The position numbers and the translations under genes are program-made. A stretch of DNA of 64,000 nucleotides from the NCBI RefSeq assembly GCF_037975245.1, contig NC_092577.1:28886398-28950397 (forward strand), written 5' to 3'. Shown one piece after another: positions 30,676 through 43,322 of this stretch. Source of the DNA: Apostichopus japonicus (Eukaryota > Echinodermata > Holothuroidea > Aspidochirotida > Stichopodidae). The notes beneath the pieces were generated by a model. That model was not told the origin of the DNA, did no database searches, and saw nothing but the letters and a program-made list of their open reading frames with translations. How positions within the stretch are numbered: the first letter of the stretch is position 1; every line of letters starts with the position of its first letter.

Positions 30676-33660
30676 AACGAGGTTATAAAACAATATGCTG
30701 CTACCCCCTATAATCCAAAGCGAATCTTTGATATCCATCTTCGTGTTTTGAATTTACTTATCAGTTATAACATATTTTTCGACGCTCTTTTATTAGAGAT
30801 ACGGGGGAAATCAATTGCATACTCTTCATTTAAGAAAAAGGAAGGTAGTCGCAGGGAATCTGACCTTTTGACCGAATTGAAATCAGATCATCTGGAGATT
30901 CTCAAAGACAAAAATAAAGAGCTTGAATCTGTTCGTAAAACAAAGATGGAGGGGCCAAGCCTTCCATGGTCAAATAGTTAGAAACTGGTGAAAAACCCTC
31001 CTCGTATTTCTTGAGTTTAGAGAAAAGAAATTGTGCAAATGAAACGATTTAAACAATTACTGGATCGGATGATATTTGTAAATTTACCAACAAGGCCATT
31101 TTAGATGAAACTTATGGTTTTTACAAAAGTTGTATGATACAAGAATAACCCATGATGTTATGTTACAAGACTTTCTAAAAACTGATCATTTTACTTGTTT
31201 ACATGATGAACAAACTGAGGGTCCTGGTGGCCCAATTCAGCACGAGGAACTTCTAAGTGCCCTCAAAAAGTTAATAATAAGAGTCAATAAGAGTAATAAT
31301 AAGAGTCCTGGTTTAGATGGTTATACTGTTGAATTATTCTATAAATTGTTTTTTAACGATCTCTCATCGTTTTTATTAAGGTCAAAAAAATGAATCCTAT
31401 GATGCTGGTTGTCTTTCAATCACACAAAGACGTGGTTTTATTACATTGCTTCCAAATGGGCAAAAGCCACGTTAAAGCAGGTTTTACCTCATTTGATTAG
31501 TTCGGATCAGTCAGGGTTTATGGCAGGTAGATACATTGGGGGAGAATATAAGACAGGTTTTTACGATATTATGGGTTACACTGAGTTAAATAATATTCCA
31601 GGTCTCTTACTCTTAATCGATTTTGAAAAAAAGCATTCGACTCAGTTCCACATGAATTTATTTTCAAAACGCTAGATTTGTTTAATTTTGGGGAAGGCTT
31701 TAAAAGATGGATCTTAGTTTTTTACTAAAATGCACAATCTTCAATCTTAGTCAATGGCCACATGACCCGATTTTTTTCATATAAAATCGGGATGCCGCTA
31801 AGGGGATGGTCTTTCACCTTATATTTTTCTTCTGTGTTCTCAGATTTTAAACATTGCCATTAATAATTGTGTTGATATTAAGGGTATTATCATAGGTGAT
31901 ATGGAATATAAAGTTTACAATATGCCGACGACACAACTATGATTTTAGATGGCACTGAAAATTTTCTTTCACAAACTTTTAAGCTTCTGGAAAACTTTCA
32001 TAATATATCTGGTTTAAAATTAAAATGGATAAAACTAGTGCTGTTTGGATAGGATAAAAAAAAAAGTAGCGAGGATGTTTTATGTAAGAATTATAACTTA
32101 TCTTGGGTTGAAGATAATATATTCAGTTATCTTGGGGCAACATTGTGTACACAATTGGATGTTATTGTGAATGTAAATTATGTTACAACTATGCAAGCTA
32201 TTACAAAACAAATTCACCACTGGTCAAACAGGTTTCTGACAGTTTTAGGTAGAATATAGCTGTGGTTAAATCTCTTTTGTTGCCAATACTTAACCATCTT
32301 GTTCTTTCACTTCCAACCCCAAGTAAAGAAATTATCAAATAGTTTAATTCCAAGTTTTAAAACTTTGTATGGGGAGGTAAAGTAGGTAGGATCAGTAGAA
32401 ATCAAATGGCGCTTCCCGTTACAAAAGGGGGTGCTGGCATGATTCAATTTGAACCTTTCGATAAGGCACTTAATATTACTTGGATTTGTAGATTGCTTAA
32501 ATATAACATTTGACAGTAGGGTTTATAATTTATATAAATAAAGTCAATACTCCTTATTGTAATTTTGATATCTCTTCTGGTACTTATTGGGGTTGAGTTA
32601 TTAAAGAAAGTAAAAAAAGAGGGAAAAAAATTGGAAAAGTGTTTTTTTTTTCAGCCTGGCAGGATTTCACCGTTTCGCTCAAGCCCCAAAATATTCATCA
32701 GGTTTTAAGTTCCAGTATTTGGCATAATAAAAAAAATTAAGGTGGGTAATATATGTACATTTTGTATAAAGATTGGCAAAGACATGGTATATTATATGTT
32801 AACGATCTGATAAACTCTAAGGGTGAGTTCTTATCTGCTGATGAGATTTATACAAAATATGATTTCAGAACAAATTTTCTTCAATTGCATGATATTAAAA
32901 AGGCAATAGAGAAATCCCTTTCTAGTCTATTAGGTCAGAGAAATAATTCTCTTGCACTCCCATTTCAAGGCTTTCATATAAAAACTGTTCTTATGGATCG
33001 AAAAGGGTGTAAAAGGTTTTATAATATTTTATTAACAAATAATAAGGTCCAATATAAATGTATTCACTTCTTTCTGAAGTAGATTCGTATAGGTTGTGCT
33101 CATACAACTGAGGTGAAGCTCCTTCTTAACAGAATTTTAGGGATAAATACTCTCATGGTTAAAATTGGCAAAACCAATGATCCATTGTGCACTTTTTGTG
33201 GTGTGGCAGATGAGAGTTTAATTCATTTATTTTGGGAATGCAGCTTCACCCAGAAAGTATGGAGGCATTTTCAAAACTGGGTTCAAATCAAAATGAATAT
33301 CAATATTGCAGTTAGTAAAGAGCTTGTTCTGTTTGGAAATTATTTTTACAAAAACTATGTGTTTAATAACATCATTCTGGTTCTGAAATTTTGTGTTGGC
33401 AAAAGTACGGTTAAAAATGAGAAACCTTCTTTTAGCTATGGTGAAATTGATTTAAAGAATTTTTATCTAAAAGAAAAGTTTATGTATCAAACTAAATGTA
33501 AGCAAAATGCTTTTGATATCAGATGGCATAACTGGAAATCTTTATATGAAATTTTAAGGATTTATTGGTTGTTGTTGATAATATTGACTAATGGTCATAA
33601 AGTATATGTTATTATGAATTGTACATTGCTTGAACTCTTGATGGTATGCTAAAAAAACGG
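30676..33660 (+). mobile_element. Tx1/L1-like LINE ORF2, degenerate copy
   Basis: Broken pieces of one RT polyprotein in order. A linker (AATPYNPKRI, LLLEIRGKSIAYSSFKKKEGSRRESDLL) is at 30680-30980. RT fingers (ELLSALKK, SPGLDGYTVELFY) are at 31230-31390. DQSGFMAGR and LLLIDFEKK follow at 31400-31675, then a YADDTTMILDG-like site near 31925. The C-terminal zf-RVT domain (DPLCTFCGVADESLIHLFWECSFTQKVW) is near 33178-33270. The GLDGYTVEFYK and IDFEKAFDS wording is typical of L1/Tx1 elements. The endonuclease domain is absent, and many frameshifts and deletions make it dead. Confidence 0.85.
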
Positions 33661-34214
33661 AGGCCCCGGGTTGGCCCCGTTTGAAGTCTTGAGAGGTAGG
33701 GTGTTGAAGTAGCACGATATATACTACTGTGAAGTATATCTCAAAGCTATGTAGACTACACTATTTACAAGAGGAGAGGTAATTGTTCTAATACCTGTAC
33801 AATATAGAATGAAATGAGGAGAAGATGGCAAGTAATACTAGTATTATTAGCCAAGGCCTGTGACTTTAAGTCCACTGATAACGAGATACTGATGTAAATG
33901 ACTTTCCCGCCGTCCTCAGAATGAATAAGTTCAGAGTTAATTGTTATAGAAAGAAGACAAACGGTATCTTGTTATATGTAACTCTCACCAATCGTTACTG
34001 GAGAGAAAACAATGTATTTCTGTTAATGAATGATAACTGTTCGCACTCAAATTTATTGCACAAATTAACTCTACTGTTGTTCGGCTGTGCTGTTTACCTA
34101 TACCAAACGTGAGCGGACGCTGTCCCTCGTTACTCCACCATTCGCCTTATATCTGATCACACAGTCAAATATATCAGAATTAAACATCTTACCATGTTTT
34201 CCACTTTTATTCCT
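33661..34214. other. Spacer, no recognised gene
   Basis: AT-rich sequence with nothing recognised. Confidence 0.4.
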
Positions 34215-34580
34215 AGTAAAGGCATTGAAGACTCGCCCCAAACCACGTGCGGCCATCTGAAAAAAAGTTAACTTTATGTTGCTTGCAAGTGACGTTTTGT
34301 TCGTGTCGCTACAAAATGCAGACAGTTCTAAAAACGTGACACCTTGTTATCTTTAGATGGACCTGGGATGTTCATGGCTGTATCGTTTGTAAACTGTGCT
34401 GTGACCTCAGCTGTATGTACTAACTGTACACTAGTGTTTAATTACCGACGGTAGCAAGCTGTGTGTGTATTTTCTGGGGTCGATGGTGGTGTCTAACACT
34501 TCTGTTCCACCTCATTCGAAACCAGGTCAGATACCGGCATTAGACTTTTGTTTTTGCGCGAGTCTTCACACCCTTTAAAA
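34215..34580 (+). pseudogene. Orphan copy of hemopexin gene intron B-C
   Basis: It matches about 5630-6035 block by block: ggcattgaagactcgcccca, ctgaaaaaaagttaact, acaccttgttatctttta or a variant, gacggtagcaagctgtgtgt, gtattttctggggtcgatgg, gcgcgagtcttca. The match ends just before the position of the exon C acceptor, and no hemopexin exon follows. Its orientation is the same as gene 2. It is best read as the remnant of another family member. Confidence 0.82.
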
Positions 34581-35231
34581 GAAGGCATAGTTAAACTTTG
34601 AATTTTAACTCCCAAAAGCCCTCTTAACAGTATTTCGACTACATTCTATTCGTGGATACTATTTTCTTTAAAAGAAAAAAACGTTCTTTATCTCCGCTCG
34701 TGATCCTCACTACGCTGACCAGAATTATTGATGTCTCCCATACACAAGTGAGCCTTGTGTAGTAAGCTCCTTTTAAATTCCACCAGTTCAATCATTAACA
34801 GCAGATATGGACTGGAAGGTAGTAGTGTTGTTGAAATGTTCACAGGTGATATTGAAGTTACCAAGGATATTAAGTCCATTGCATCAAGTTAGGAGACTGC
34901 TAAATGGCTACTTGATGACATTTTAGAATGAGATTCAAAGTTAAGTAATTATAATTGTCCCACTCCGGTCCATTTCTTTATCCCAAATTTTGATTTACAA
35001 TTTAGATTTACAAAATCAAACCATTTAAAAACAAAGTATGCTTTGTGTTATATGGTGTGCCCGGTCTTGATAGGTAATCAACTACGAGGAGGGGCCAAAA
35101 TTTTATGAATGCAGTTGTCCAAATTTATAGACATTTTCAAGAGTTGAAATGGGGATGGAGTGTGAAAGGAAGGCTAATTCCTCAAAGGTAACTTGCTGCC
35201 TTCAAACCGCTGGAGTTCAATCGGTCCATTG
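34581..35231. other. Spacer, no recognised gene
   Basis: Nothing recognised between the hemopexin remnant and the hAT target duplication. Confidence 0.4.
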
Positions 35232-35239
35232 GTAAGACG

Positions 35240-36534
35240 CAGTGGCGGAGCGGAGCGTCCATACAGTCAGGGGGTATCGATGCCCCCCCCCCCCTGACGG
35301 ACTCAAATGACTGCTGGCGCCCTTTTCAGCATTTTACCACTTTTTACTTATTCGCGATTATTGACTTTTTTATTGCGCTCTCGTCTACCTATTGACATTT
35401 GTCACATTATCTGCTATTTAGCAAGGCCCGGAAGCGTGATTTTTTTCCCAGGATGGTTGTGGGTAATTAACATAAAGGAGGCGTGTCTCAATCAGTGCAC
35501 ATGTGCAGTAGGCCTACTTCAGGAAAGTTTGGTATGACCTATGCACTGTACTATACTGCTATTGTTACAAATACCGTACCATGCTTCGTACATCACACAA
35601 CAACTTGGATATCGCGTGCATGCACTGTACTAGCCTAGCCTATATGACTTATTATAAGGCTAGTGCGAATCACACGTACGTCGACTGGATATGGGCATCG
35701 GTTTTTGTTAGTTCCTAGTCCTAGTTCGCCATGACGGAGAGCAAAATAACATGGACCTTTCCATATGAAAACCTGGTTGCATTCCCAAGGCTTTTATTCC
35801 CAAGGCCCGTGGGGTGTTCGTCAGCCCAAGGGCGCAACCACTTGTTGAAAGTTGGGGGGTCAAATGGTCCATTTGTCAAAAGTTGGGGGGTCCAAAAGGA
35901 CGCTACACACTAACAGTATAGGGACCTCCAAAAAGTTGGGGGGTCCACCCAAAAGTGACCCCCGACCCCCCTAGTGGTTGTGCCCTTGCGTCGGCCTATA
36001 GGGATCCCACCCCCCCCCCCCCCCAGGTCCCCTGAAGCAGGGGTGTCCTAGTTTCCGAGTATTTTCTGGTCACAAAGTGGGACCTCGTCCCTCTCACGTA
36101 CACGCCGGACTTTAACACTAGGGCGATGATGATTGTTCCCTGGTCCCCTTGACCTGTATTACGGACTTGTGCACAGAATCAATACAACACCCACGCAGGG
36201 CCAAGGCCAGGGAGTTTGGTCCTCTCAAGCTTGTGCCATGGATATCCCTTCCTGTACAAGACACACGTACGGCAGACCACATCATCTACGTGATACTATA
36301 CTTAAATGCGATCAAACCATGCCTGCTCCAAACCCTGTCTGGTTTGTATACACTGCGCAGTCGCATTGTACAGGAATGCATTGAACACGCCTACTTTATG
36401 TTCATTACCCACAACCATCCTGGGAAAAAAATCACGCGGCCCGGAAAGGGTCATTTCCGACGCTTAGATAGTGTCGAAAGCGCCCCTACAGACCATTCAC
36501 GTCCCCCTGACCAATACCCCTAGCTCCGCCACTG
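35240..36534. mobile_element. hAT-type DNA transposon, non-autonomous, 1295 bp
   Basis: Terminal inverted repeats CAGTGGCGGAGC and GCTCCGCCACTG are flanked by a perfect 8-bp target duplication GTAAGACG (35232-35239 and 36535-36542); both features fit the hAT superfamily. Inside are subterminal inverted blocks, for example cccaggatggttgtgggtaa near 35450 and its complement near 36405. No transposase ORF is present. Confidence 0.9.
35827..35988. mobile_element. Nested 162-bp hAT-like MITE
   Basis: Inverted ends CAAGGGCGCAACCACT and AGTGGTTGTGCCCTTG (one mismatch) are flanked by cgtcagcc (35819-35826) and cgtcggcc (35989-35996), an 8-bp duplication with one change. It contains repeated agttggggggtc motifs. 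It lies inside the larger hAT element and so inserted after it. Confidence 0.82.
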
Positions 36535-36542
36535 GTAAGACG

Positions 36543-37410
36543 GACTTTCGCAGAGTATCGCAGGGAAACTTTCTGTCTTTCCGTCGGTGTATGTTTATAA
36601 ATATATCAAAGATGTGGTGCAGTGGTTTTAGGTATTCCTATGAATATTTATTTAAAGGGGCATTCCGTTGGTAGATGTAATACTTATCCCAAGGAGACTA
36701 GAATTCCACAATTTTTGTTGGGAACCATATCTCTGTGCCTTGTCCCTAAGTCGATAACATTCTTGATCGCCGGTTGTCACCTGTTCAGTTGACTGGATTA
36801 ACACTCAATTCATCCATATCAGGATGTCACATTAGAATCAGAAACTCTAAACTAAAAGCCTGAAACTCTTAACTGTCTGTCATTTGAGCTTCCAAACATT
36901 TCTTATGTCATATATAGTCAGCACTAAGAAATTCCTAATATAGTTCCTAATAGTAAGTTATTGTTCAGATGCAGCCATCTCGAAAGCAACGGTATGTTAA
37001 GCCAGTTAAGGCTAGGAATTAGGCAAATCCCCTTTATTTCATTCCGCTCAAGAAAGCTAAGAATCTGGGGATAGTTAAAATATTGTAGCTAGAAAGTCAG
37101 TCACACGTTAACATCTTAGGTGACCACTTCGTCAGGAGGGGGCGGAAAGAATTCAGGCAAAGACGCCCGAAATAGTTAGTTACACACGGCACAGGAAAAT
37201 GGTATTTTATAGCCAGATTTTTATTAAATTATTGGCAGAGTGTGTTCTAAATTATAACCTGTGGAACTTTCAGTATTAATAGCCTGGAAGGGGCAGCTTT
37301 TTTTCTTTGGTGACACAGGAGTTGATCACAGTAGCCGGTTCATGATGCCTTCACGGTAGGTGTTCGTAAAAAGCTTTAAATTCGTATTGCAATCTTCTTG
37401 AATTGTGTTT
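36543..37410. other. Spacer, no recognised gene
   Basis: AT-rich sequence with nothing recognised until the 3' tail of the LINE on the minus strand. Confidence 0.4.
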
Positions 37411-38335
37411 GTTTTGAATAATAATATTAATAATAAATTACATTTCATATAGCGCTTAATACAACGTTTCAAAGCGCTTTACAAAGTAGGAAAGAGAAAC
37501 AGGAAACCAAGGGGGAAATGAAACTAGGAATCAAATAGAAATATTTTAAGTTGTCTCTTGAAAATACAAAGGGAAGGAGAGTCACGAACGTTCCAAAGAG
37601 AAGGTGCAGCGACAGAAAAGGCACGATCGCCATAACGAGTGCGGGTACATGGACCAGGAGTTAATTGCAAATGCGCATGTTGGGAAAAGCAAAGCGTAAC
37701 TGTAGTTGACCGGCGCAAAGGATTAAGAAGGTCAGTGATATATTGAGGGGCAAGCCCGTTGATCGCTTTGTAGGTGTGACGTAGGATCTTAAACTGGATG
37801 CGCTGAGAGACGGGAAGCCAGTGCAATGAACGGAGCACAGGAGTGATGTGATCAAACTTTTTAGTGAGTGAAACTATCGGCGCGCAGCAGCGTTCTGAAT
37901 TCTCTGAAGGAGAGCTATATCTGAAACTGGCAAATTCACATACAAACTGTTGCAGTAATCCAGATAGGAGGGGAAAAAAAGCGTGAACCAGTCGTTCAGT
38001 TGAGCTTTGATCTAGATACCTCCTGAGTTTACCAATTTTGTAAATACCATACGCAGCTGCTGAACGACAAGTGTTCTGAATATGTTTTCGCATATCGAGT
38101 TTATCGTCAAGTAAGACACCAAGATCACGTGTATTTTTGGAAGGAATTATGACATTTGTACCAACAGTGAGGTCAGGTAGGTTACTCGAATCCCTTAACT
38201 GGGAGGTGACGTGGATGACTTTGGTCTTTGAATCGTTAAGGAGTAAACTGTAGCAAGTGGACAATTGCTTGATGTCAGCGATACAATTGGAGAAACTGGT
38301 TAGACATGTATCATAGGCCACCTCAAAAAGAGGCT
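37411..38335 (-). mobile_element. 5'-truncated L2/CR1-group LINE, 3' end
   Basis: A minus-strand ORF (38321-37524, 265 residues) encodes the RT C-terminal region: LNDSKTKVIHV, NTRDLGVLLDDKLDM, LTKKFDHITPVLRSLHWLPVSQRIQFKIL, YKAINGLAPQYITDLLNP, RAFSVAAPSLWN. A short segment after LVHAFF is out of frame. Downstream comes the typical L2-like tail (aaagcgctttgaaacg, gcgctatatgaaatgtaa, then a tta-type microsatellite near 37420-37435). The 5' truncation is at about 38335. Confidence 0.88.
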
Positions 38336-40185
38336 GTAAAATCAGTTTCGTTCCAGCAACACTGGGTCTAGATTTTTAAAGCATTTTTGGGTAGTTCAAT
38401 GCATCACAGACATTATATCAAAAGTTCTCAAAAAAATTTCTTGCAGTATTTTCGTAACTCACCCTCGAAATTGGGTATGTTATATAGACATTACGTGCTA
38501 CGATGCTATGTATTAGGAACACACTAACGTTAGATTTGGTACGGTGGTGCATACATACCACTCTTTTCTTAAATGTTTAATTACGACTGATATATATTTA
38601 TTTTTGTATAATAGTTGGGTCAGGGTTATAAGAATGGTGGAAGAGGTTTCTGGTCTAAGGGTCAGTGAGGGTAGTTTTCAGGCATTAAAAGTTGTGCCCC
38701 CCCCCCCTCCATTTTCGCCAAAATGGTAAAAAACACATTCTCAACTTTGAAATATGAAATACTCATTTTACACATTATAACTTAAGGGTTTAATTATAAA
38801 AATGTACCACTTTTAATAAACTCAGATATAAGGCTTTGTAATAAATCAAATATTTTTAGATTTTCCCCTATGTTATGAATGCATTTCGTCTGTGCATGTA
38901 TGCGTAAATATACACATATAATGAAAAGTTCCTCTCCATAATTGTTACACTCCCAATCCAAACTGTTTTACACATGTGACCCCCTCCCCCTCTACTTTAC
39001 ATGTAGCTAAATCCCTAGTTACAGTGAGATGTGCCAATGCCCTACGACCAGTGAGATATTTCTTTTGTATAAATCAATATATAAGTTGGCACACTAAGAC
39101 GTCATGGCATATCGTAGATGTGAAATAAAGTTATAGTCGGTATATATCCGTTACCTTAGTACTCTTTCTGCAGTATTCTGCAACACTAGGTACTTTCTCC
39201 ATGTTACGGAAACGACATGTTTATAACTCGTATTCCTGCAAAAAGAGTTTCCAAGGGAGTTAACGTATAAAAGAAAAGATCGACAAGGTTTCGAATGGTA
39301 TTTTGAATAATAATAGTTCTATATTCTACAAATAATATGAATAATAAAGGTGAATGGTACAAATAAGTGAATAACGAAGACAGTTAACTTAAGCCCCAGA
39401 TAGAAAGAAATTATGTATCTATTAAGACTGGGTCGATACACTCAATGGTGTAGTAGAGCTGGGCCTTTGCGATGATTCAAGATACAGGTTCTTCATCAAA
39501 AGGCGCGGCGCGGAATTAATAAGTGATTAAAAGTTCATCCAAGGACAGTTGTACTAGTTAAACAGGATCCACTTCAATTCACTGCATGGAAGTCAGATAT
39601 GGTATGGAAAAGGGAAAGTCCATTCCGTAGTAGAGGTGAAGACAATTAGATGAAATAAAAGTCACTAAATACTTGAATATCCTTCAGTCAAAACTTGAAC
39701 AGGTGCACAGAACGTATTAACAATATGAATAAAACAGGTAACGAAATGTTGCGGCAAAACAATAAAGAACCGTGATATTGGAACGGGGTCAGGGCGATGG
39801 TTCCCCAACAACAGTATATAAACCTCTGACTGGTTTCAGGACGCGGTATTTGCGTCATCGTCATCAGTAAATGTACTTGTGAATATGCAAGAGGTAAAGC
39901 ATGCCCATAACACCCTCCTCCCCCTCCCCTCCCCTCTCAGAAAAAAAAGTGTGATTTGAAGAAAATGTGGATATTTATCATAAGGTGTCTGGTAGGTTGG
40001 GTAATCTACGTAAAACTACTAATAGCGAAAATGAATATATGAATAAGATCATGTTTTCTGGTTCCTTTAAACTCTGGGGAACAAAATAATGACAACATGA
40101 CTTCAAAAAAGTTAACCCTCTTCACAAACTTCAAACTTGATTAAAATTTCAGACTAAGATATCAAGATTTAACACCATCACAGTT
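38336..40185. other. Spacer, no recognised gene
   Basis: AT-rich, with a C-run near 38698-38708. Nothing recognised. Confidence 0.4.
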
Positions 40186-42408
40186 CATCCTCCAAATCAT
40201 CTGCCCCTGCATCAACAATCTCAACATCTTCTTGGAAGTTGCTGCAATTTCTACATTTACATAGGTCTGTACACGGTAGTTGTGCATTCATACTGGAACA
40301 TCTTCCTTTAAGACATTTGCCGACTCTACAGCTACTGCTGACACACTGAAGCAAAGCATCTGGGTCAGGTGGCTTCGTCATCCAAGTGATTATAAGGTCA
40401 TCATTTTCAAGTTTCCATCCATGTCCCTCTGGTGAGAGTGCATCAATCCTTTGCTGTAATGCGCTACTATGAATAGCAGCCTGGTTGGTGCAGCGCTTAA
40501 CATGCTAGATCAGAGCATCTTTTGTTGGTGGTAAACTCTGCTCTGAGGATGGAGATGAACAGAACACCTTGTACCATGAAATTGGATATTTTTTAGTCTC
40601 ACATTTTATGATTGGGTACCAATATAATTACAATTCAGCTAGAAATATGTTGCAAATTACTTTAATAATTTCAATGGAAAGATAAACCTGATATTGCATC
40701 TCAAAGCGTTTAGAGAACTTTTTAATTTTCCTTGGGGGAGGACCCTCATATTCCAAAAGTTCTAGATCCAACCCTGAACACTCAATGAGCCACACATTGA
40801 AGACAGTACTTTACCTTTTAAGATCTGTATGTCTTCCTTGTCAAGAATTGTATCTAGTTTCTTCAACAGTCTTTTCCTCTAATATGCATAAAATCTGGGC
40901 TCATCTTTTTTCCGCTCTGCTGCTTGTCGAAGCAATACTTTAATAAAATGAAATCAAAAAAGCAAATTGTTTTGCATTTTCTAATGATCAAAATGTAAGT
41001 TTGAACTATTTCAAATCTCAAAGCGTTTAGAGAATTTTTTAATTTTCCTTGGGGGAGGACCCTCATATTCCAAAAGTCCTAGATCCAACCCTGAACACTC
41101 AATGAGCCACACATTGAAGACAGTACTTTACCTTTTAAGATCTGTATGTCTTCCTTGTCAAGAATTGTATCTAGTTTCTTCAACAGTCTTTTCCTCTAAT
41201 ATGCATAAAATCTGGGCTCATCTTTTTTCCGCTCTGCTGCTTGTCGAAGCAATACTTTAATAAAATGAAATCAAAAAAGCAAATTGTTTTGCATTTTCTA
41301 ATGATCAAAATGTAAGTTTGAACAAGTAAGAACTAGACAGAAGAAGACATTATACCATGTGATCTGCTCATCTCCTATGGACAAACAAAGACACATTCAA
41401 ATTTTGCAAACCAGTGTCATGCAAAAAAAGAATTAAAACAGGTTTTTTTGACAGTACAGTACATTATCTCTTAATGTTATGGTTTAAATTATATAGATTA
41501 TATCTGTTACTAATAATAAAGGAGTCAGATACTTGTTCATTTTGGTAAAGCTAGACAGGCTGACCATAAGACCTTGCAAACCTAACCTTATTGCACCTTT
41601 GTTACACTTATTTTTTTAACTAGTATAATATCTCTATCATTCAAATAAAGGGCCACGGTAAGAAAACTATGAAGCCTGTATTTAACACTTAGGCTAGTGC
41701 CCCAGAAGGAGAATTTGAAACAAATTTCCATTCCTACCGCCTTATAACAAAACAAATCAGATGACCATGCCACTAATTATTTTATGTTCAGGTCCAACAC
41801 TGTGCCCTTTGACTTGGATTCTATCCCTCAAGAGCTACTGATCTTGCATTATGCAACTTCTCTTAACACTTCAACTATGCCACAGAAGTACAAGTAGAGT
41901 AGTGTAGTATGCTTAGGCTTACCTCCATCGAAAGTCTCTGCCTGCTGCAGCTTGTCCTGCACCCGTTTGCAACGCCGAGTAATGCATTGTATCTTTTCCC
42001 ACATATAATACATTGTACAGGCAATACACCAGAGCTTCTGCTTGGTTTCCTCGATCTTTTCCGTCAATTCTTCGTTTCAAATCATATGGGGTCTCCTCTG
42101 GTTCTGTCCGTTTTCTTGCAGCAATGTGCTTGCTATCAATGAACCGCCTGTACACTTATCGTGGAACCCCATCATACTATGCTGTTGAACACACGCTTGA
42201 TCGTAGTTGGCCATGGAGTAATTAGTAGTAAGGCGATATAACTGTCTCCGCCGCTGAGATTAAGCCAATCTTTAGCGCAGGAAGTAACTTTAGTCCATCG
42301 TTTACCCCTCAGTGCCTTCACTGCTTCAAATGTTACAGAATCAATGTGCACTGAGCACTGTAGATTTTCGTGTGTCGGAGACTGACTAGCGCCCGTGGGA
42401 GCCGCCAT
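40186..42408 (-). pseudogene. Decayed multi-exon gene with CXC-like cysteine-rich C-terminus
   Basis: The 5' end (42408) starts MAAPTGASQSPTHENLQCSVHIDSV and continues FEAVKALRGKRWTKV. Downstream pieces in shifting frames read GFHDKC, YRRFIDSKHIAARKRTEPEE and CITRRCKRVQDKLQQAETFDGG, with a donor near 41925. The last exon (about 40610-40186) reads YPISWYKVFCSS, LPPTKDALI*HVKRCTNQAAIH, ALSPEGHGWKLENDD, ITWMTKPPDPDALLQC, then CRVGKCLKGRC and CTDLCKCRNC. The TW.T.PP....LL....C.C.....C.C....L.CT..C.C..C wording recurs in uncharacterised invertebrate proteins with a small CXC-like zinc cluster. An in-frame TAG in the last exon and at least two frameshifts near 42150 and 42080 indicate decay. The function of the family is not known to me. 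Confidence 0.6.
40699..41323. repeat. 317-bp tandem duplication
   Basis: Two almost identical copies at 40699-41015 and 41016-41323, from tctcaaagcg to gtaagtttgaac. Each copy includes, on the minus strand, a 64-nt open segment bounded by attag and gtaaag (40878-40815 and 41195-41132), which may be an exon of the decayed gene encoding RKRLLKKLDTILDKEDIQIL. Confidence 0.9.
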
Positions 42409-43322
42409 GTTTGTTGTTTTCTACAAAGATTGCACACAGAACTCATGGCTCATTGGACAATTCATATCACATGATACAGATATCTCACTGGCGCACAGCT
42501 TTTGAACGTAAAACGGCAGGCTTCTTAACATACGCAATAAAACATATAGTTCGATCTTTCGAGCGACATTGCAAAAAACTGCAGGAAAGCACATGGAGAA
42601 CTTTTGGATCATTAATCTTCATTAATTTATGTACTTTATGCTGTAGAGATATTTTAGACCCGCAGTTGCTGGAACGAAACAAGCGAATTTCGCCCTTCAG
42701 CTGATGGCCTATCATGATCAAAGTGAATGTTTTCTAAGCTTTCAATATTCTATGTATTAAGAATTGCATTAAAATGCAACCTATCCTACATATTGCTGAC
42801 TAGAATTTAATTAACGTACCTTAAAATGGTACCTTTTTCAGAGAAGTAATCCAAGTGGCGTCTGCCACACATATGTACGTGAAAAACATAGTTTCCTTGG
42901 CCCATCTGTTGCTCTGTATAAACGTTACTAGGGTTGAAAATCCTTCACAACTTCCGACTGGCATCAAGCACCAGCCTTTGATGTGCCAAATTTGTTGTTT
43001 CTTTGCTCAATCTATCTAACTTACTGCATACTAAGTCTAATTTAGGCCTATTGGCTAACTTAGGCCTAGGCTAACTTAGGCGTAGGCTAACTTAGGCCTA
43101 GGCTACAACGTGACGTTCTTTCTTTTGCGAGGAGCTTTCTTTCTTCCTCGTCGTTATCAACATTAGACACATTCTCATCTTCCCTAACAATAAATGGGAA
43201 AATCGCAGACACAAGAAGCAGATCTCAATGAACTGATCGATTTAAGCTTAGCATGAAAGACAATAACGTAAATGGCTACAAACTCGTAAACACCGGGAAA
43301 ACTCCCGAAGGTAATATTAAGT
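42409..43322. other. Spacer with a short TAGGCC repeat
   Basis: No gene recognised. At about 43038-43105 the unit ggctaacttaggcctag is repeated about four times with small changes. Confidence 0.55.
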
